Positions 28,827 to 37,174 are shown, counted from the stretch's first letter. The stretch is DNA of 64,000 nt from Streptomyces chartreusis NRRL 3882 (GCF_900236475.1 NZ_LT963352.1:434001-498000); one strand, 5' to 3'. The notes: generated by a model not told the origin, from the letters alone. Translations and numbers: made by a program.

Positions 28827-29261
28827 TCAGGAGAGGGGCACGACGGCGGTGATGCACTTGCCGCCGGAGGGCAGGTCGGACACGCGGACGTCGCGGGAGA
28901 GCCGGCAGACGATGGGCCAGCCGTGGCCGCCGTGCCGCAGCCGACCGTGCGGATCGGTGGGCGGCGCGGTCACCGGCAGTTCGTCGCTGCGGTCGCTCAC
29001 GGAGACCCGTACGCCGGGGCCGTCGACATCGACCCGGAAGTCGGTGACTCCGCCGCCGTGCAGGATCGCGTTGGTCGTCAGCTCCGAGGCGACGAGCAGC
29101 GCGTCGGACAGGGCGTCCACGTCACACGCGGTGTGGGTGGTGCGGCAGCGCTCGGCGACAGCGCGCTCCACGGCCCGGCGTGCCTCGGCGGGTTTGCACG
29201 GCCGGGCCCGGCGCGCACCGGGCGGCCCGCCTACCGATTCGATCATGTGCTCCTCGCACAT
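28827..29261 (-). CDS. RsbW-like HATPase, possible anti-sigma factor
   Basis: About 144 residues. N-box LLVASELTTNAILHGGG, G1-region VSDRSDELP (weak) and G2-like HGGHGWPIVCRLSRDVRVSD, ending GGKCITAVVPL. Start: ATG 29261 has GGGAG seven bases upstream; an internal ATG at 29246 has GAGGAG only three bases away. It lies 207 bases upstream of the sigma gene in the same direction, with room for a separate promoter. Pairing with that sigma factor is likely from position but not shown by sequence. The G1 box lacks the usual DxGxG, so kinase activity may be weak. Confidence 0.78.
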   Translation of the reverse strand: MCEEHMIESVGGPPGARRARPCKPAEARRAVERAVAERCRTTHTACDVDALSDALLVASELTTNAILHGGGVTDFRVDVDGPGVRVSVSDRSDELPVTAPPTDPHGRLRHGGHGWPIVCRLSRDVRVSDLPSGGKCITAVVPLS

Positions 29262-29553
29262 CCTTCAGCTCCCTGCTCGGTCAGGACATGAGCCGGGTCC
29301 GGACCGCGCACCGTGGCCGCCCGCCCGGGCACGCCTCGGGCTCACGGACCCGCTGTCGGTGTTTCCTTCCACCACCCGCGGCTTGCGGGCGCATCGCGCG
29401 CGCCGCGGGTCTCTCATTCGGCTGACCTCTCCCCGCACCTGCAAACCTCGGTCCGCACCGATGCCGGAAAAAGAGCCCGAAAAGACCCCTGGGAGGCCCG
29501 GGACGGCTGTGAATCGATGCCATCGCCACGCGTCGCCGGGGTACGCGGGGTGC

Positions 29554-29775
29554 ATGACCGATGTGGTGGATTCCGATGAACTGCTGCGGCGCATCCAGCG
29601 CGCGAGGGCCTGCGCGGTGCGCGAGGAGCGGACGTGGCGGACCAGGAGCGAGGAACTGGGCGCCTCCGACCCGAAGGGGGCCAGGGACGCGACCGTGCGG
29701 CAGATGTCCTACGAGGCGGTGCTCAGGGTGCTGGACGAGATCCTGACTCCGGGCAAACACGCCGCGGGAGGCTGA
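29554..29775 (+). CDS. Small hypothetical protein
   Basis: A 73-residue, charged, helical protein (MTDVVDSDELLRRIQRARAC, then AVREERTWRTRSEELGA and SYEAVLRVLDEILTPGKH). I do not recognise the family. There is no clear Shine-Dalgarno. GGGTAC at 29539-29544 looks like a SigB-type -10 element, which would put the start of transcription within a few bases of the ATG (leaderless), but a matching GNNT -35 at 14-16 bases is absent. The long upstream open frame is shadow coding of the opposite strand. Confidence 0.5.
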   Translation: MTDVVDSDELLRRIQRARACAVREERTWRTRSEELGASDPKGARDATVRQMSYEAVLRVLDEILTPGKHAAGG

Positions 29776-29844
29776 CCAGGACGGCCGGTGCCCGGTGCCG
29801 GGCACGGGCGGATTGCGCGAGCACCTGCCGGGAACCCGGTGCGC

Positions 29845-31323
29845 ATGACAGTCGACCACACCCGAGCACCGGTCCTGGAAGCCCTGGACGAGTACCGCCG
29901 CAAGGGGCACCTGTCGTTCACGCCGCCCGGGCACAAGCAGGCCCGCGGCGCCGACCCGGCGGTCCGGGAGGTTCTCGGCGACGCGGTCTTCCACGGCGAT
30001 GTGCTCGCCTCGGGCGGTCTGGACGACCGGCTCACCCGGGGGCGGGTACTGCAGCGCTCCCAGGAGCTGATGGCCGACGCGGTGCACGCCGAGCACACGT
30101 TCTTCAGCACGTGCGGCAGTTCCCTGTCGGTGAAGGCCGCGATGCTGTCGGTCGCCGGGCCGCACGAGAAGCTGCTGATCGGGCGTGACGCCCACAAGTC
30201 GGTGGTGGCGGGGCTGATCATCTCCGGTATCGAGCCCGTCTGGGTGGAGCCGCGGTGGGACGCCGAGCGGCACCTGGCCCATCCCCCGTCCGCCGAGGAC
30301 TTCGACCGGGCCTTCGAGGCCCACCCGGACGCGCGGGGTGCGCTCGTCACGAGCCCCACGCCATACGGCGGCTGCGCGGATCTGCGAGCGGTCGCCGAGG
30401 TGTGCCACCGGCGCTCGCGGCCGCTGATCGTGGACGAGGCCTGGGGCGCGCATCTGCCGTTCCACCCCGACCTGCCGTCCTGGGCGATGGACGCGGGCGC
30501 GGACATCTGCGTGACCAGCATCCACAAGATGGGCAGCGGCCTGGAGCAGGGCTCGGTCTTCCATCTCCAGGGCGATCTGGTCCCGCCGGCGCTGCTGGGG
30601 ATGCGCGCGGACCTGCTGGGCACCACCAGCCCCTCGGTGCTGATCTTCGCGGGTCTGGACGGCTGGCGCCGGCAGATGGCGCTGCACGGCGAGGAGCTGA
30701 TGGGCGGCGCGCTGGATCTCGCGGGCGAGGTCCGCTCCGCCATCGAGGAGATCGACGGGCTGCACGTCAACGACCGCGACGACTTCTGCGGCCCGGGCCT
30801 GTCCGACGACCTCGACCCGCTGCCCGGCGTCGTCGACCTCGCCGGGCTGGGGATCACGGGCTTCCAGGCGGCGGACTGGCTGCGCGAGCACCGGCACATC
30901 GACGCGCATCTGGTGGACCACCGCCGCATCGGCGCTCAGATCACCCACGGCGACGACCGGGAGACGACCGGGCAGTTGCTGGAGGCGCTGCGGGACCTCG
31001 CGCGGGCCGCGCGGGATCTGCCCCGGGCGCCGCGGGTGGAGGTGCCGTCGCCGGCGGAGCTGCGGATGGAACAGGCGGTACTGCCCCGGGACGCGTTCTT
31101 CGGTCCGGCCGAGGACGTGCCGGTGGCGCGGGCGGCCGGACGGGTCGCGGCGGAGATGATCACGCCGTATCCCCCCGGCATCCCGGCCGTCCTGCCCGGC
31201 GAGCGCCTCACCGAGCCGGTCCTGGCGTACCTGCGGACCGGACTGGCCGCGGGGATGCACCTGCCCGACCCCACGGACCCGGAGCTGGAGACGGTCCGGG
31301 TCCTGGCCGGGGACGCGGAGTGA
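29845..31323 (+). CDS. Orn/Lys/Arg decarboxylase-family PLP enzyme
   Basis: A 492-residue fold-type I PLP decarboxylase. N-terminal KGHLSFTPPGHKQARG, then HTFFSTCGSSLSVKAAMLSV (PLP phosphate loop), IGRDAHKSVVAGLI, IVDEAWGAHLPFHP (PLP-binding Asp) and TSIHKMGSGLEQGSVFHL with the Schiff-base lysine at 228. The C-terminal domain ends in AEMITPYPPGIPAVLPGE, the usual signature. It probably decarboxylates arginine, lysine or ornithine to a polyamine precursor; the exact substrate cannot be read from sequence. ATG 29845 gives the family start; only GGGAA is seen upstream. A hairpin terminator follows at 31439-31470. Confidence 0.88.
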   Translation: MTVDHTRAPVLEALDEYRRKGHLSFTPPGHKQARGADPAVREVLGDAVFHGDVLASGGLDDRLTRGRVLQRSQELMADAVHAEHTFFSTCGSSLSVKAAMLSVAGPHEKLLIGRDAHKSVVAGLIISGIEPVWVEPRWDAERHLAHPPSAEDFDRAFEAHPDARGALVTSPTPYGGCADLRAVAEVCHRRSRPLIVDEAWGAHLPFHPDLPSWAMDAGADICVTSIHKMGSGLEQGSVFHLQGDLVPPALLGMRADLLGTTSPSVLIFAGLDGWRRQMALHGEELMGGALDLAGEVRSAIEEIDGLHVNDRDDFCGPGLSDDLDPLPGVVDLAGLGITGFQAADWLREHRHIDAHLVDHRRIGAQITHGDDRETTGQLLEALRDLARAARDLPRAPRVEVPSPAELRMEQAVLPRDAFFGPAEDVPVARAAGRVAAEMITPYPPGIPAVLPGERLTEPVLAYLRTGLAAGMHLPDPTDPELETVRVLAGDAE

Positions 31324-31438
31324 CGTGAAACGGGTCACGCGACCCGGTCCCGGGTGCCCGCACGCACCTTGCATGGTTTACGGTTCATTCATACGTGGTG
31401 ACGGAGTCGACCCACCGTCCTCCGCACCACTGCTTACG

Positions 31439-31470
31439 GCCCTGGCTGGTTTCCCCCGTCCAGCCAGGGC
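31439..31470 (+). terminator. Hairpin terminator downstream of the decarboxylase gene
   Basis: GCCCTGGCTGG, ten-base loop, CCAGCCAGGGC, followed by TTCTTC: perfect eleven-base arms and a pyrimidine tail. It lies 115 bases beyond the decarboxylase stop and 114 bases before the cNMP-domain start, so it either ends the former or belongs to a short RNA encoded between them. Confidence 0.75.
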
Positions 31471-31584
31471 TTCTTCATGCCCCGGAAAAGTTGTGCACGC
31501 CGAGGTGCCCGGGGCCCCGCCAGCGGCTGAAATGGGCGTAGGGAAAGCACCGGATGTCGACCGCCCGGCGAGGAGCCCCGCGTC

Positions 31585-32040
31585 ATGACCAAAGCGATCA
31601 AACTCCTGACCGCCCTGCCTCCGCCCCAGCGGCAGCGCCTGATGACCCTCGCCAGGGAGGTGTCCTTCCCCGAGGACGCCCGGATCTTCGAGGCGGGCGG
31701 CACGGCCGACCGCTTCTGGGTCATCCGCTCCGGCGCGGTCTCCCTGGACCAGCAGGTGAACTCCCTCCAGCGGGCGACCGTGGCCAGCCTCGGCGCGGGC
31801 GACCTGCTCGGCTGGTCGTGGCTCTTCCCGCCGTACACCTGGGACTTCGGCGCGCAGGCGTTCAGTCCCGTACGGGCCTACGAGTTCGACGCGGCGGCCG
31901 TGCTGCGGCTGTGCGAGGAGGATCCGCAGCTCGGGCTGGTGCTGGTGCGCAACGTCGCCGAGGTGCTCGCGCACCGCCTGGAGATGACCCGGGGCAAGCT
32001 GATGGAGCAGTACACCCTGCACAGGCGAGGCGCCCTGTGA
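31585..32040 (+). CDS. Stand-alone cyclic-nucleotide-binding-fold protein
   Basis: A 151-residue protein containing only a cNMP-binding beta-roll: LTLAREVSFPEDARIFEAGG, FWVIRSGAVSLDQQ, LGAGDLLGWSWLFPPYTWDF and AYEFDAAAVLRLCEEDPQLG, then a C-helix (VAEVLAHRLEMTRGKLM). There is no DNA-binding domain, unlike Crp/Fnr regulators. The phosphate-binding cassette (normally GE.A followed by R-S/T) reads GDLLGWSWL, so true cyclic-nucleotide binding is doubtful. ATG 31585 follows a weak GAGG. It converges on the MFS gene with four bases between stops. It could be a ligand sensor that works by protein-protein contact; that is inference. Confidence 0.8.
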   Translation: MTKAIKLLTALPPPQRQRLMTLAREVSFPEDARIFEAGGTADRFWVIRSGAVSLDQQVNSLQRATVASLGAGDLLGWSWLFPPYTWDFGAQAFSPVRAYEFDAAAVLRLCEEDPQLGLVLVRNVAEVLAHRLEMTRGKLMEQYTLHRRGAL

Positions 32041-32044
32041 GGCG

Positions 32045-33337
32045 TCAGACGCGGTAGCGCCGCAGCGCCGGCACCGCCGCGGCCAGCGCCAGCATCACGG
32101 CGACGACCAGCAGCCCGCCGCCCGCGACCGCGGCCTTGGGGCCGAAGGCGGAGCCCGCGGTGCCGTGCAGCACGTCGGCGAGGCGCGGGCCGCCCGCCAC
32201 GACGACGGTGAAGACGCCCTGCATGCGCCCGCGCATCTCGTCGGTCGCGGCGGACAGCAGGATCGCCCCGCGGAAGACCATCGACACCATGTCGGCCACC
32301 CCGGCCACCGCCAGGAACGCCACGCCCACCCACAGACTGCTGCTCAGTCCGAAGCCCGTGATGGCCACGCCCCAGGCGACGACCGCCCCGATGACCATCC
32401 AGCCGTGCCGGCGGGCCCGGGAGAAGGTGCCGGAGAACAGTCCGCCGAGCACGGCACCGATGGGGATCGCCGCGAACAGCAGACCCAGCGCGAGCCCCTC
32501 GCCGTACGGCGCGTAGGTCTGGGCGGCGAGCTGCGGGAACAGGGCCCGGGGCATGCCGAGGACCATGGCGATGATGTCGGCGAGGAAGGACAGCAGCAGC
32601 ACGGTGTGCCCGGAGATGTAGCGGAAGCCGGCGGCGATCTCCTTCACGCCCGCGCGGCGGACGGCGGTGCCGGCCAGGGGCGGCAAGGACGGCAGCCGGT
32701 ACACCGCCCACACCGTCACGCACAGGGCCAGCGCGTCGATGAGGTACAGCTCGGGCAGGCCGACGACGGGGATGAGGGCGCCAGCGAGCAGCGGCCCGGC
32801 CACCTGCCCGGTCTGCATCACGGTCGAGCCGAGGGCGTTGGCCGCGGGCAGTTCGTCCTCGGGGACCAGCCGGGCGATGGAGGCGTTGCGGGCCGGTGCG
32901 TTCAGGCCCCAGAAGGCCTGCTGCACCGCGAGCAGCACCATGAGCGCGGCCACCGACTCCAGGCCGGTGAAGGCCTGGAGCCAGAACAGCAGCGAAGTCA
33001 CGGCGATGCCGCTGTTGGTGACCAGCAGCAGCTTGCGCCGGTCCATGCTGTCGGCGATCGCCCCGCCCCACAGCGCGAACACGATCAGCGGCACCAGGCC
33101 GGCCAGGCTCGCGGCGCCGACCCACGCCGAGGAGCCGGTGATGTCGTAGATCTGCTTGGGCACGGCGACGGCGGTGAGCTGGCTGCCGACGGCCGTGACG
33201 ATGGTCGAGCTCCACAGCCGCCGGTAGGCGGGGCGGCGCAGCGGGCGGGTGTCCATGGCCCAGCGCCGCCAGCCGCGCCGCCGGTGGTCCTCCGGCGCCG
33301 GATCCCGCTCTTCCGCCGTGCTCTCGCTCGTGTCCAC
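32045..33337 (-). CDS. MFS exporter (EntS-like)
   Basis: A 430-residue major facilitator transporter with about 11-12 membrane spans after a charged 45-residue cytoplasmic lead (ERDPAPEDHRRRGWRRW). Typical features: RRLWSSTIVTAVGSQLTAVA, the loop 2-3 motif ADSMDRRKLLLV, and the NAPARNASIARLVPEDEL motif common in EntS/bacilysin-type exporters. The substrate is unknown. GTG 33337 has GGAAG about six bases upstream. A GCGAT-CACT-ATCGC palindrome lies at 33376-33389, about 40 bases before the start and possibly overlapping its promoter. Confidence 0.82.
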   Translation of the reverse strand: MDTSESTAEERDPAPEDHRRRGWRRWAMDTRPLRRPAYRRLWSSTIVTAVGSQLTAVAVPKQIYDITGSSAWVGAASLAGLVPLIVFALWGGAIADSMDRRKLLLVTNSGIAVTSLLFWLQAFTGLESVAALMVLLAVQQAFWGLNAPARNASIARLVPEDELPAANALGSTVMQTGQVAGPLLAGALIPVVGLPELYLIDALALCVTVWAVYRLPSLPPLAGTAVRRAGVKEIAAGFRYISGHTVLLLSFLADIIAMVLGMPRALFPQLAAQTYAPYGEGLALGLLFAAIPIGAVLGGLFSGTFSRARRHGWMVIGAVVAWGVAITGFGLSSSLWVGVAFLAVAGVADMVSMVFRGAILLSAATDEMRGRMQGVFTVVVAGGPRLADVLHGTAGSAFGPKAAVAGGGLLVVAVMLALAAAVPALRRYRV

Positions 33338-33375
33338 GCGCCGCTTCCTGGATGCTCGCTACATCTACCGGGTCG

Positions 33376-33389
33376 GCGATCACTATCGC
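33376..33389. promoter_or_regulatory. Palindrome upstream of the MFS gene
   Basis: GCGAT-CACT-ATCGC, five-base perfect arms, centred about 45 bases upstream of the MFS start. It lies where a repressor would block the minus-strand promoter. No regulator gene of obvious fit adjoins it. Confidence 0.35.
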
Positions 33390-33420
33390 ACCACCCGCCG
33401 GGCGCCGGAGAGCCGAGGTC

Positions 33421-34038
33421 TCAGCTTCCGGTGATGAGCACGGCACCGAGCACGATCATGGTGGCGGCGACCAGGCCGTCCAGGACCCGCCAGGCGGCGG
33501 GCTTGGCGAGGAAGCGGCCGAGCATCCGCGCGCCGAACCCGAGGGCGGCGAACCAGCACAGGCTGGCCAGCACGGCGCCGAGGCCGAACGTCCAGCGCAG
33601 CGGGCCGTGGTCGGCGGCGACGGAGCCGAGCAGGAACACGGTGTCGAGGTAGACGTGCGGGTTGAGCCAGGTCATCGCCAGGCAGGTGAGCACGGCCCGG
33701 CGGCGCGATCCGGCCGCCTCCCCGTCGGTCCGCAGCCCGCCACCGTCCGGCCGGAACACCCGCCGGGCGGCCAGGGCGCCGTAGCACAGCAGGAACGCGC
33801 CGCCGATCCAGCCGATCGCCGTCAGGGCGCCCGGCCAGGCCACCACCACCGCGCCGACCCCACCGACCCCGAGCGTGATGAGGGCGGCGTCGGACAGGGC
33901 GCAGATGCCGACGACGGCGAGGACGGCGTCGCGCCGGATCCCCTGGCGCAGGACGAAGGCGTTCTGGGCGCCGATGGCGACGATGAGGGACAGGCCGGTG
34001 CCGAACCCCGCGGCTGCGGCGGTGAAGGTGCTGGTCAT
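33421..34038 (-). CDS. LysE/ArgO-family amino-acid exporter
   Basis: A 205-residue protein with about six membrane spans. Family marks: FGTGLSLIVAIGAQNAFVLRQGI near the N-terminus, LTWLNPHVYLDTVFLLGSV in the middle (written here from AMTWLNPHVYLDTVFLLGS) and a final LDGLVAATMIVLGAVLI. LysE/ArgO exporters expel L-lysine and L-arginine (or toxic analogues). It is divergent from an ArgP-type regulator gene 70 bases away, the classical arrangement for this pair. No Shine-Dalgarno precedes ATG 34038, so the message may be leaderless or short-leadered. Confidence 0.9.
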   Translation of the reverse strand: MTSTFTAAAAGFGTGLSLIVAIGAQNAFVLRQGIRRDAVLAVVGICALSDAALITLGVGGVGAVVVAWPGALTAIGWIGGAFLLCYGALAARRVFRPDGGGLRTDGEAAGSRRRAVLTCLAMTWLNPHVYLDTVFLLGSVAADHGPLRWTFGLGAVLASLCWFAALGFGARMLGRFLAKPAAWRVLDGLVAATMIVLGAVLITGS

Positions 34039-34052
34039 GGCCGTGACGCTAC

Positions 34053-34100
34053 GGACGGATCCGTCCCGGGTACAGCTAAAGATTCTTACGTATCATTAGC
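34053..34100. promoter_or_regulatory. Divergent lysE-argP control region with two palindromes
   Basis: Two elements lie between the divergent starts. First, GGACGGATCCGTCC (34053-34066), a perfect 14-bp palindrome. Second, a 26-bp interrupted dyad at 34075-34100 with outer arms GCTAA/TTAGC and inner GAT/ATC, unusually A+T rich for this genome; it starts eight bases upstream of the argP start at 34108. The second has the look of a LysR-type operator and probably overlaps both promoters. Confidence 0.6.
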
Positions 34101-34107
34101 GTCCGTG

Positions 34108-35007
34108 ATGGCTGACCTTCCACTGGACCAGGTGCGCACCCTGCTCGCGGTCGTGGACGAGGGGACCTTCGACGCGGCGGCGGCCGCGCTGCACGTGACG
34201 CCGTCGGCGATCAGTCAGCGTGTGAAGGCGCTGGAGCAGCGCACGGGGCGGGTGCTGCTGCTGCGGACCAAGCCGGTGCGGCCGACCGAGTCGGGCGAGG
34301 TGCTGGTGCGGCTGGCCCGGCAGGTGGCGCGGCTGGAGCGCGACGCGTACGCGGAGCTCGGGCTGAGCGGGACCGGGGAGCCGACCCGGGTGTCGGTGGC
34401 GGTGAACGCGGACTCGCTGGCCACCTGGTTCCTGCGGGTGCTCACGCGTGTGCCGGAGGAGCTGCGGCTCTGCTTCGAACTGCGCCGCGAGGACGAGGAC
34501 CACACGGCGGCGCTGCTGCGGGAGGGGGTGGTGATGGCCGCGGTGACCTCGTCGCCGGATCCCGTGCCGGGCTGTTCCGTCCGGTCGCTGGGGCGGATGC
34601 GCTACCTGCCCGTGGCCGCGCCGAACTTCGCCGCGCGTCACCTCGGCGGCGGGCCGCTGGAACAGGTGCTCCTCGACCTGCCCGTCGTGGCCTTCGACCG
34701 GCGGGACGACTTCCAGGACGGTTTCGTGCGCCGGCTCACCCGGGGGCGGAGCGGCGCGAGCGCGCTGCGCCACTACGTGCCGACCTCGGAGGGTTTCGCC
34801 GAGGCCGTGGCGGCCGGACTGGGGTGGGGCCTGGTGCCCGAGGCCCAGGCGGATCCGCTGCTGCGCACCGGGCGGCTGGTCGGGATCGCCCCGGGCCGGA
34901 CGGTGGACGTGCCGCTGTACTGGCAGCAGTGGAAGCTCGACTCGCCCGCGCTGGCACAGGTGGCGGAGACGGTGACGGCGACCGCCGGGGAGGCACTGCG
35001 GGCGTGA
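34108..35007 (+). CDS. argP: LysR-type regulator of the ArgP/IciA group
   Basis: A 299-residue LysR-type transcription factor. The N-terminal winged helix reads LDQVRTLLAVVDEGTFDAAA, then LHVTPSAISQRVKALEQRTG and VLLLRTKPVRPTESGEVLV, which is the ArgP signature rather than that of a generic LysR protein. The C-terminal effector domain (about 90-295) includes FLRVLTRVPEELRLCFEL and YVPTSEGFAEAVAAGLGWGL. ArgP activates the exporter gene when lysine or arginine is high. ATG 34108 (or GTG 34105) is close to the dyad at 34075-34100, so autoregulation is likely. It converges on the TetR gene. Confidence 0.9.
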   Translation: MADLPLDQVRTLLAVVDEGTFDAAAAALHVTPSAISQRVKALEQRTGRVLLLRTKPVRPTESGEVLVRLARQVARLERDAYAELGLSGTGEPTRVSVAVNADSLATWFLRVLTRVPEELRLCFELRREDEDHTAALLREGVVMAAVTSSPDPVPGCSVRSLGRMRYLPVAAPNFAARHLGGGPLEQVLLDLPVVAFDRRDDFQDGFVRRLTRGRSGASALRHYVPTSEGFAEAVAAGLGWGLVPEAQADPLLRTGRLVGIAPGRTVDVPLYWQQWKLDSPALAQVAETVTATAGEALRA

Positions 35008-35032
35008 CGCGAGGCGCTGCGGGCGCGACGCC

Positions 35033-35740
35033 CTACCCCCGGATCCCCTCCAGCTGAGCCGCCGCGCTGTCCAGCAGCATGTCCAGGGCCGTCGGATAGG
35101 CGCTGGTGAGCATGCGGGTGGCGAGCAGGGGTGCCGCCTCCGCGATACGGGGGTGGGTGGCGGCGGGCAGGCGGGCGTACGTCGAGCGCCACATCTCCTC
35201 GTCGGCCCGCAGCGAGGCGCTGGGCAGGGCCAGCGAGGCCGCGTCGAGCGCGGCGAAGGCCAGTGTCGTGTCGACGAAGGCGTGGTAGACGCGCACCGCG
35301 TCCGGCACCGGGAAGCCCGCCGTGCGCAGGATGTCCAGGACGGCCTCGTCGGCCGCGAGTTCATGGGCGCGGCCCGAGACGCGGCTCGCCGTGAGCACCG
35401 CGGCCTGCGGATGCTCCACGTACGCGGCGTGGATGCGCAGCCCGACGGCCCGCAGGTCCGCCCGCCACTCCCCCGTCGGCGCCCAGCCGCCGAGCGCCTG
35501 CCCGATCAGCGCGTCGCCGATGGCGAGCGTCAGATCGTCCATGCCCCGGAAGTACCGGTAGAGCGTGCTCGGGTCGGCGTCCAGGGCCAGGCCGAGCCTG
35601 CGGGCGGTCAGCCCCGCGCTGCCGTGTTCGCGCAGCATCCGCAGCGCCGTCTCGACGATCAGCCGTTCGGACAGCACGGTGCCGCTCTTGGTGGGCCTGC
35701 GCCGGCGGCGTTTCTCCTCGGGCACCACGGGCTTGGGCAC
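35033..35740 (-). CDS. TetR-family regulator
   Basis: A 235-residue regulator. The N-terminal 25 residues are basic (PEEKRRRRRPTKSGTVLSER), followed by a TetR helix-turn-helix: LIVETALRMLREHGSAGLTA, RRLGLALDADPSTLYRYFRG. The C-terminal domain resembles TetR_C of the TetR/AcrR group (LRIHAAYVEHPQAAVLTASR). GTG 35740 has GGAGGGAG six bases upstream. It is divergent from the saccharopine-dehydrogenase-like gene with 114 bases between starts and probably controls it and itself. Confidence 0.85.
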   Translation of the reverse strand: MPKPVVPEEKRRRRRPTKSGTVLSERLIVETALRMLREHGSAGLTARRLGLALDADPSTLYRYFRGMDDLTLAIGDALIGQALGGWAPTGEWRADLRAVGLRIHAAYVEHPQAAVLTASRVSGRAHELAADEAVLDILRTAGFPVPDAVRVYHAFVDTTLAFAALDAASLALPSASLRADEEMWRSTYARLPAATHPRIAEAAPLLATRMLTSAYPTALDMLLDSAAAQLEGIRG

Positions 35741-35777
35741 GACGGGCTCCCTCCACTGGCTCCTTATGCCAACGACA

Positions 35778-35807
35778 TTGACCTTAAGACGCGCGGCGGC
35801 GTTGTAT
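35778..35807 (+). promoter_or_regulatory. Vegetative-type promoter of the saccharopine-dehydrogenase-like gene
   Basis: TTGACC, 18 bases, TTGTAT: a good housekeeping (HrdB-type) -35 and a fair -10, with transcription starting near 35814, about 40 bases before the start codon. A CTTAAG palindrome (35783-35788) overlaps the -35 edge, a possible contact point for the divergent TetR protein. Confidence 0.5.
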
Positions 35808-35854
35808 CTCCCCCGAGGGCGCGCCAGGTTCTTCGCGAAAAGGGAGTTTCTGTC

Positions 35855-37072
35855 ATGCGTGTACTGCTCGTGGGTGCCGGAGGCGTGGGCGGCGCGATCA
35901 CCAAGATCGCTGCCCGGCGGCCCCTCTTCGAGGCGATGGTGGTGGCCGACCACGACCCCGGCCGGTCCGAGGCGGCGGTCGCGGCGCTCGGCGGTGACCC
36001 ACGGTTCACCGCCGAGCAGGTGGACGCGGGCGACGAACCGGCGGTGGCCCGCCTGCTGGCACGGCATCGCTGCGACGTCCTCCTCAACGCCACCGACCCC
36101 CGCTTCGTGATGCCGCTGTTCCGCGCGGCCCGCGCCGCGGGCGCCACGTATGTCGACATGGCGATGTCCCTGTCCCGTCCGCACGCCGAGCGGCCGTACG
36201 AGGAGTGCGGGGTGAAGCTGGGCGACGAGCAGTTCGCGCAGGCGGCCGACTGGGAGAAGGAGGGCGTGCTGGCCCTCGTCGGCATGGGCGTGGAGCCGGG
36301 CCTGTCGGACGTCTTCGCGCGGTACGCCGCCGACGAACTCTTCGACGAGATCGAGGAGATCGGCATCCGCGACGGCGCGAACCTGACCGTCGACGGCTAC
36401 GGCTTCGCGCCCTCGTTCAGCATCTGGACCACCATCGAGGAGTGCCTCAACCCGCCGGTCGTCTACGAGGCCGGCCGGGGCTGGTTCACCACCGAACCCT
36501 TCAGCGAGTCCGAGGTCTTCGACTTCCCCGAGGGCATCGGACCGGTCGAGTGCGTGAACGTGGAGCACGAGGAGGTGCTGCTCGTCCCGCGCTGGGTCGA
36601 CACGCGCCGCGTCACCTTCAAGTACGGCCTGGGCCGCGAGTTCGTCGAGACGCTGAAGACGCTGCACCTGCTGGGCCTGGACCGCACCGACCCGGTGACG
36701 GTGCCGGGGACGGACGGACCGGTGGCCGTCTCGCCGCGGGACGTGGTCGCCGCGTGCCTGCCCGACCCGGCGACACTCGGCGAGCGGATGCGCGGAAAGA
36801 CGTGTGCGGGCACGTGGGTGCGGGGCGTGCGGGACGGGAGGCCGCGCGACGTATACCTGTACCACGTGGTCGACAACCAGTGGTCCATGGCGGAGTACGG
36901 CTCCCAGGCCGTGGTGTGGCAGACCGCCGTCAATCCCGTCGTCGCGCTCGAACTCCTCGCCTCGGGCGCCTGGTCCGGCGCGGGCGTGCTCGGCCCCGAG
37001 GCCTTCCCGGCCCGCCCGTTCCTGGACCTGCTGACGGCCTACGGCTCGCCCTGGGGCCTGCGCGAGCAGTGA
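35855..37072 (+). CDS. Saccharopine dehydrogenase-like NAD(P)-binding protein
   Basis: A 405-residue protein with an N-terminal Rossmann fold (MRVLLVGAGGVGGAITKIAA, then DHDPGRSEAAVAAL) and the LYS9-type catalytic domain: LLNATDPRFVMPLFRAARAAG, TYVDMAMSL, GVLALVGMGVEPGLSDVFARYA. It ends with VVWQTAVNPVVALELLASG. Relatives include carboxynorspermidine and saccharopine dehydrogenases; here the substrate is unknown. ATG 35855 has AAAAGGGAG eight bases upstream. The polyamine-type decarboxylase at 29845 is 5 kb away, so a pathway link is only speculative. Confidence 0.85.
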   Translation: MRVLLVGAGGVGGAITKIAARRPLFEAMVVADHDPGRSEAAVAALGGDPRFTAEQVDAGDEPAVARLLARHRCDVLLNATDPRFVMPLFRAARAAGATYVDMAMSLSRPHAERPYEECGVKLGDEQFAQAADWEKEGVLALVGMGVEPGLSDVFARYAADELFDEIEEIGIRDGANLTVDGYGFAPSFSIWTTIEECLNPPVVYEAGRGWFTTEPFSESEVFDFPEGIGPVECVNVEHEEVLLVPRWVDTRRVTFKYGLGREFVETLKTLHLLGLDRTDPVTVPGTDGPVAVSPRDVVAACLPDPATLGERMRGKTCAGTWVRGVRDGRPRDVYLYHVVDNQWSMAEYGSQAVVWQTAVNPVVALELLASGAWSGAGVLGPEAFPARPFLDLLTAYGSPWGLREQ

Positions 37073-37153
37073 GCGGTGTCCGGGCGGCGCTGTTTCACCA
37101 CGCCTCGACAGGTGACCCGAAAAGGAGCAATCATCCGAACGGGCACGTTTCTA

Positions 37154-37165
37154 CTGCGATCGCAG
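37154..37165. promoter_or_regulatory. 12-bp perfect palindrome before the Wbl gene
   Basis: CTGCGATCGCAG at 37154-37165, ending at the start of the AGGTGA ribosome site of the Wbl gene. It may be an operator or an mRNA structure that shields the ribosome site. Confidence 0.3.
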
Positions 37166-37174
37166 GTGACTTCG

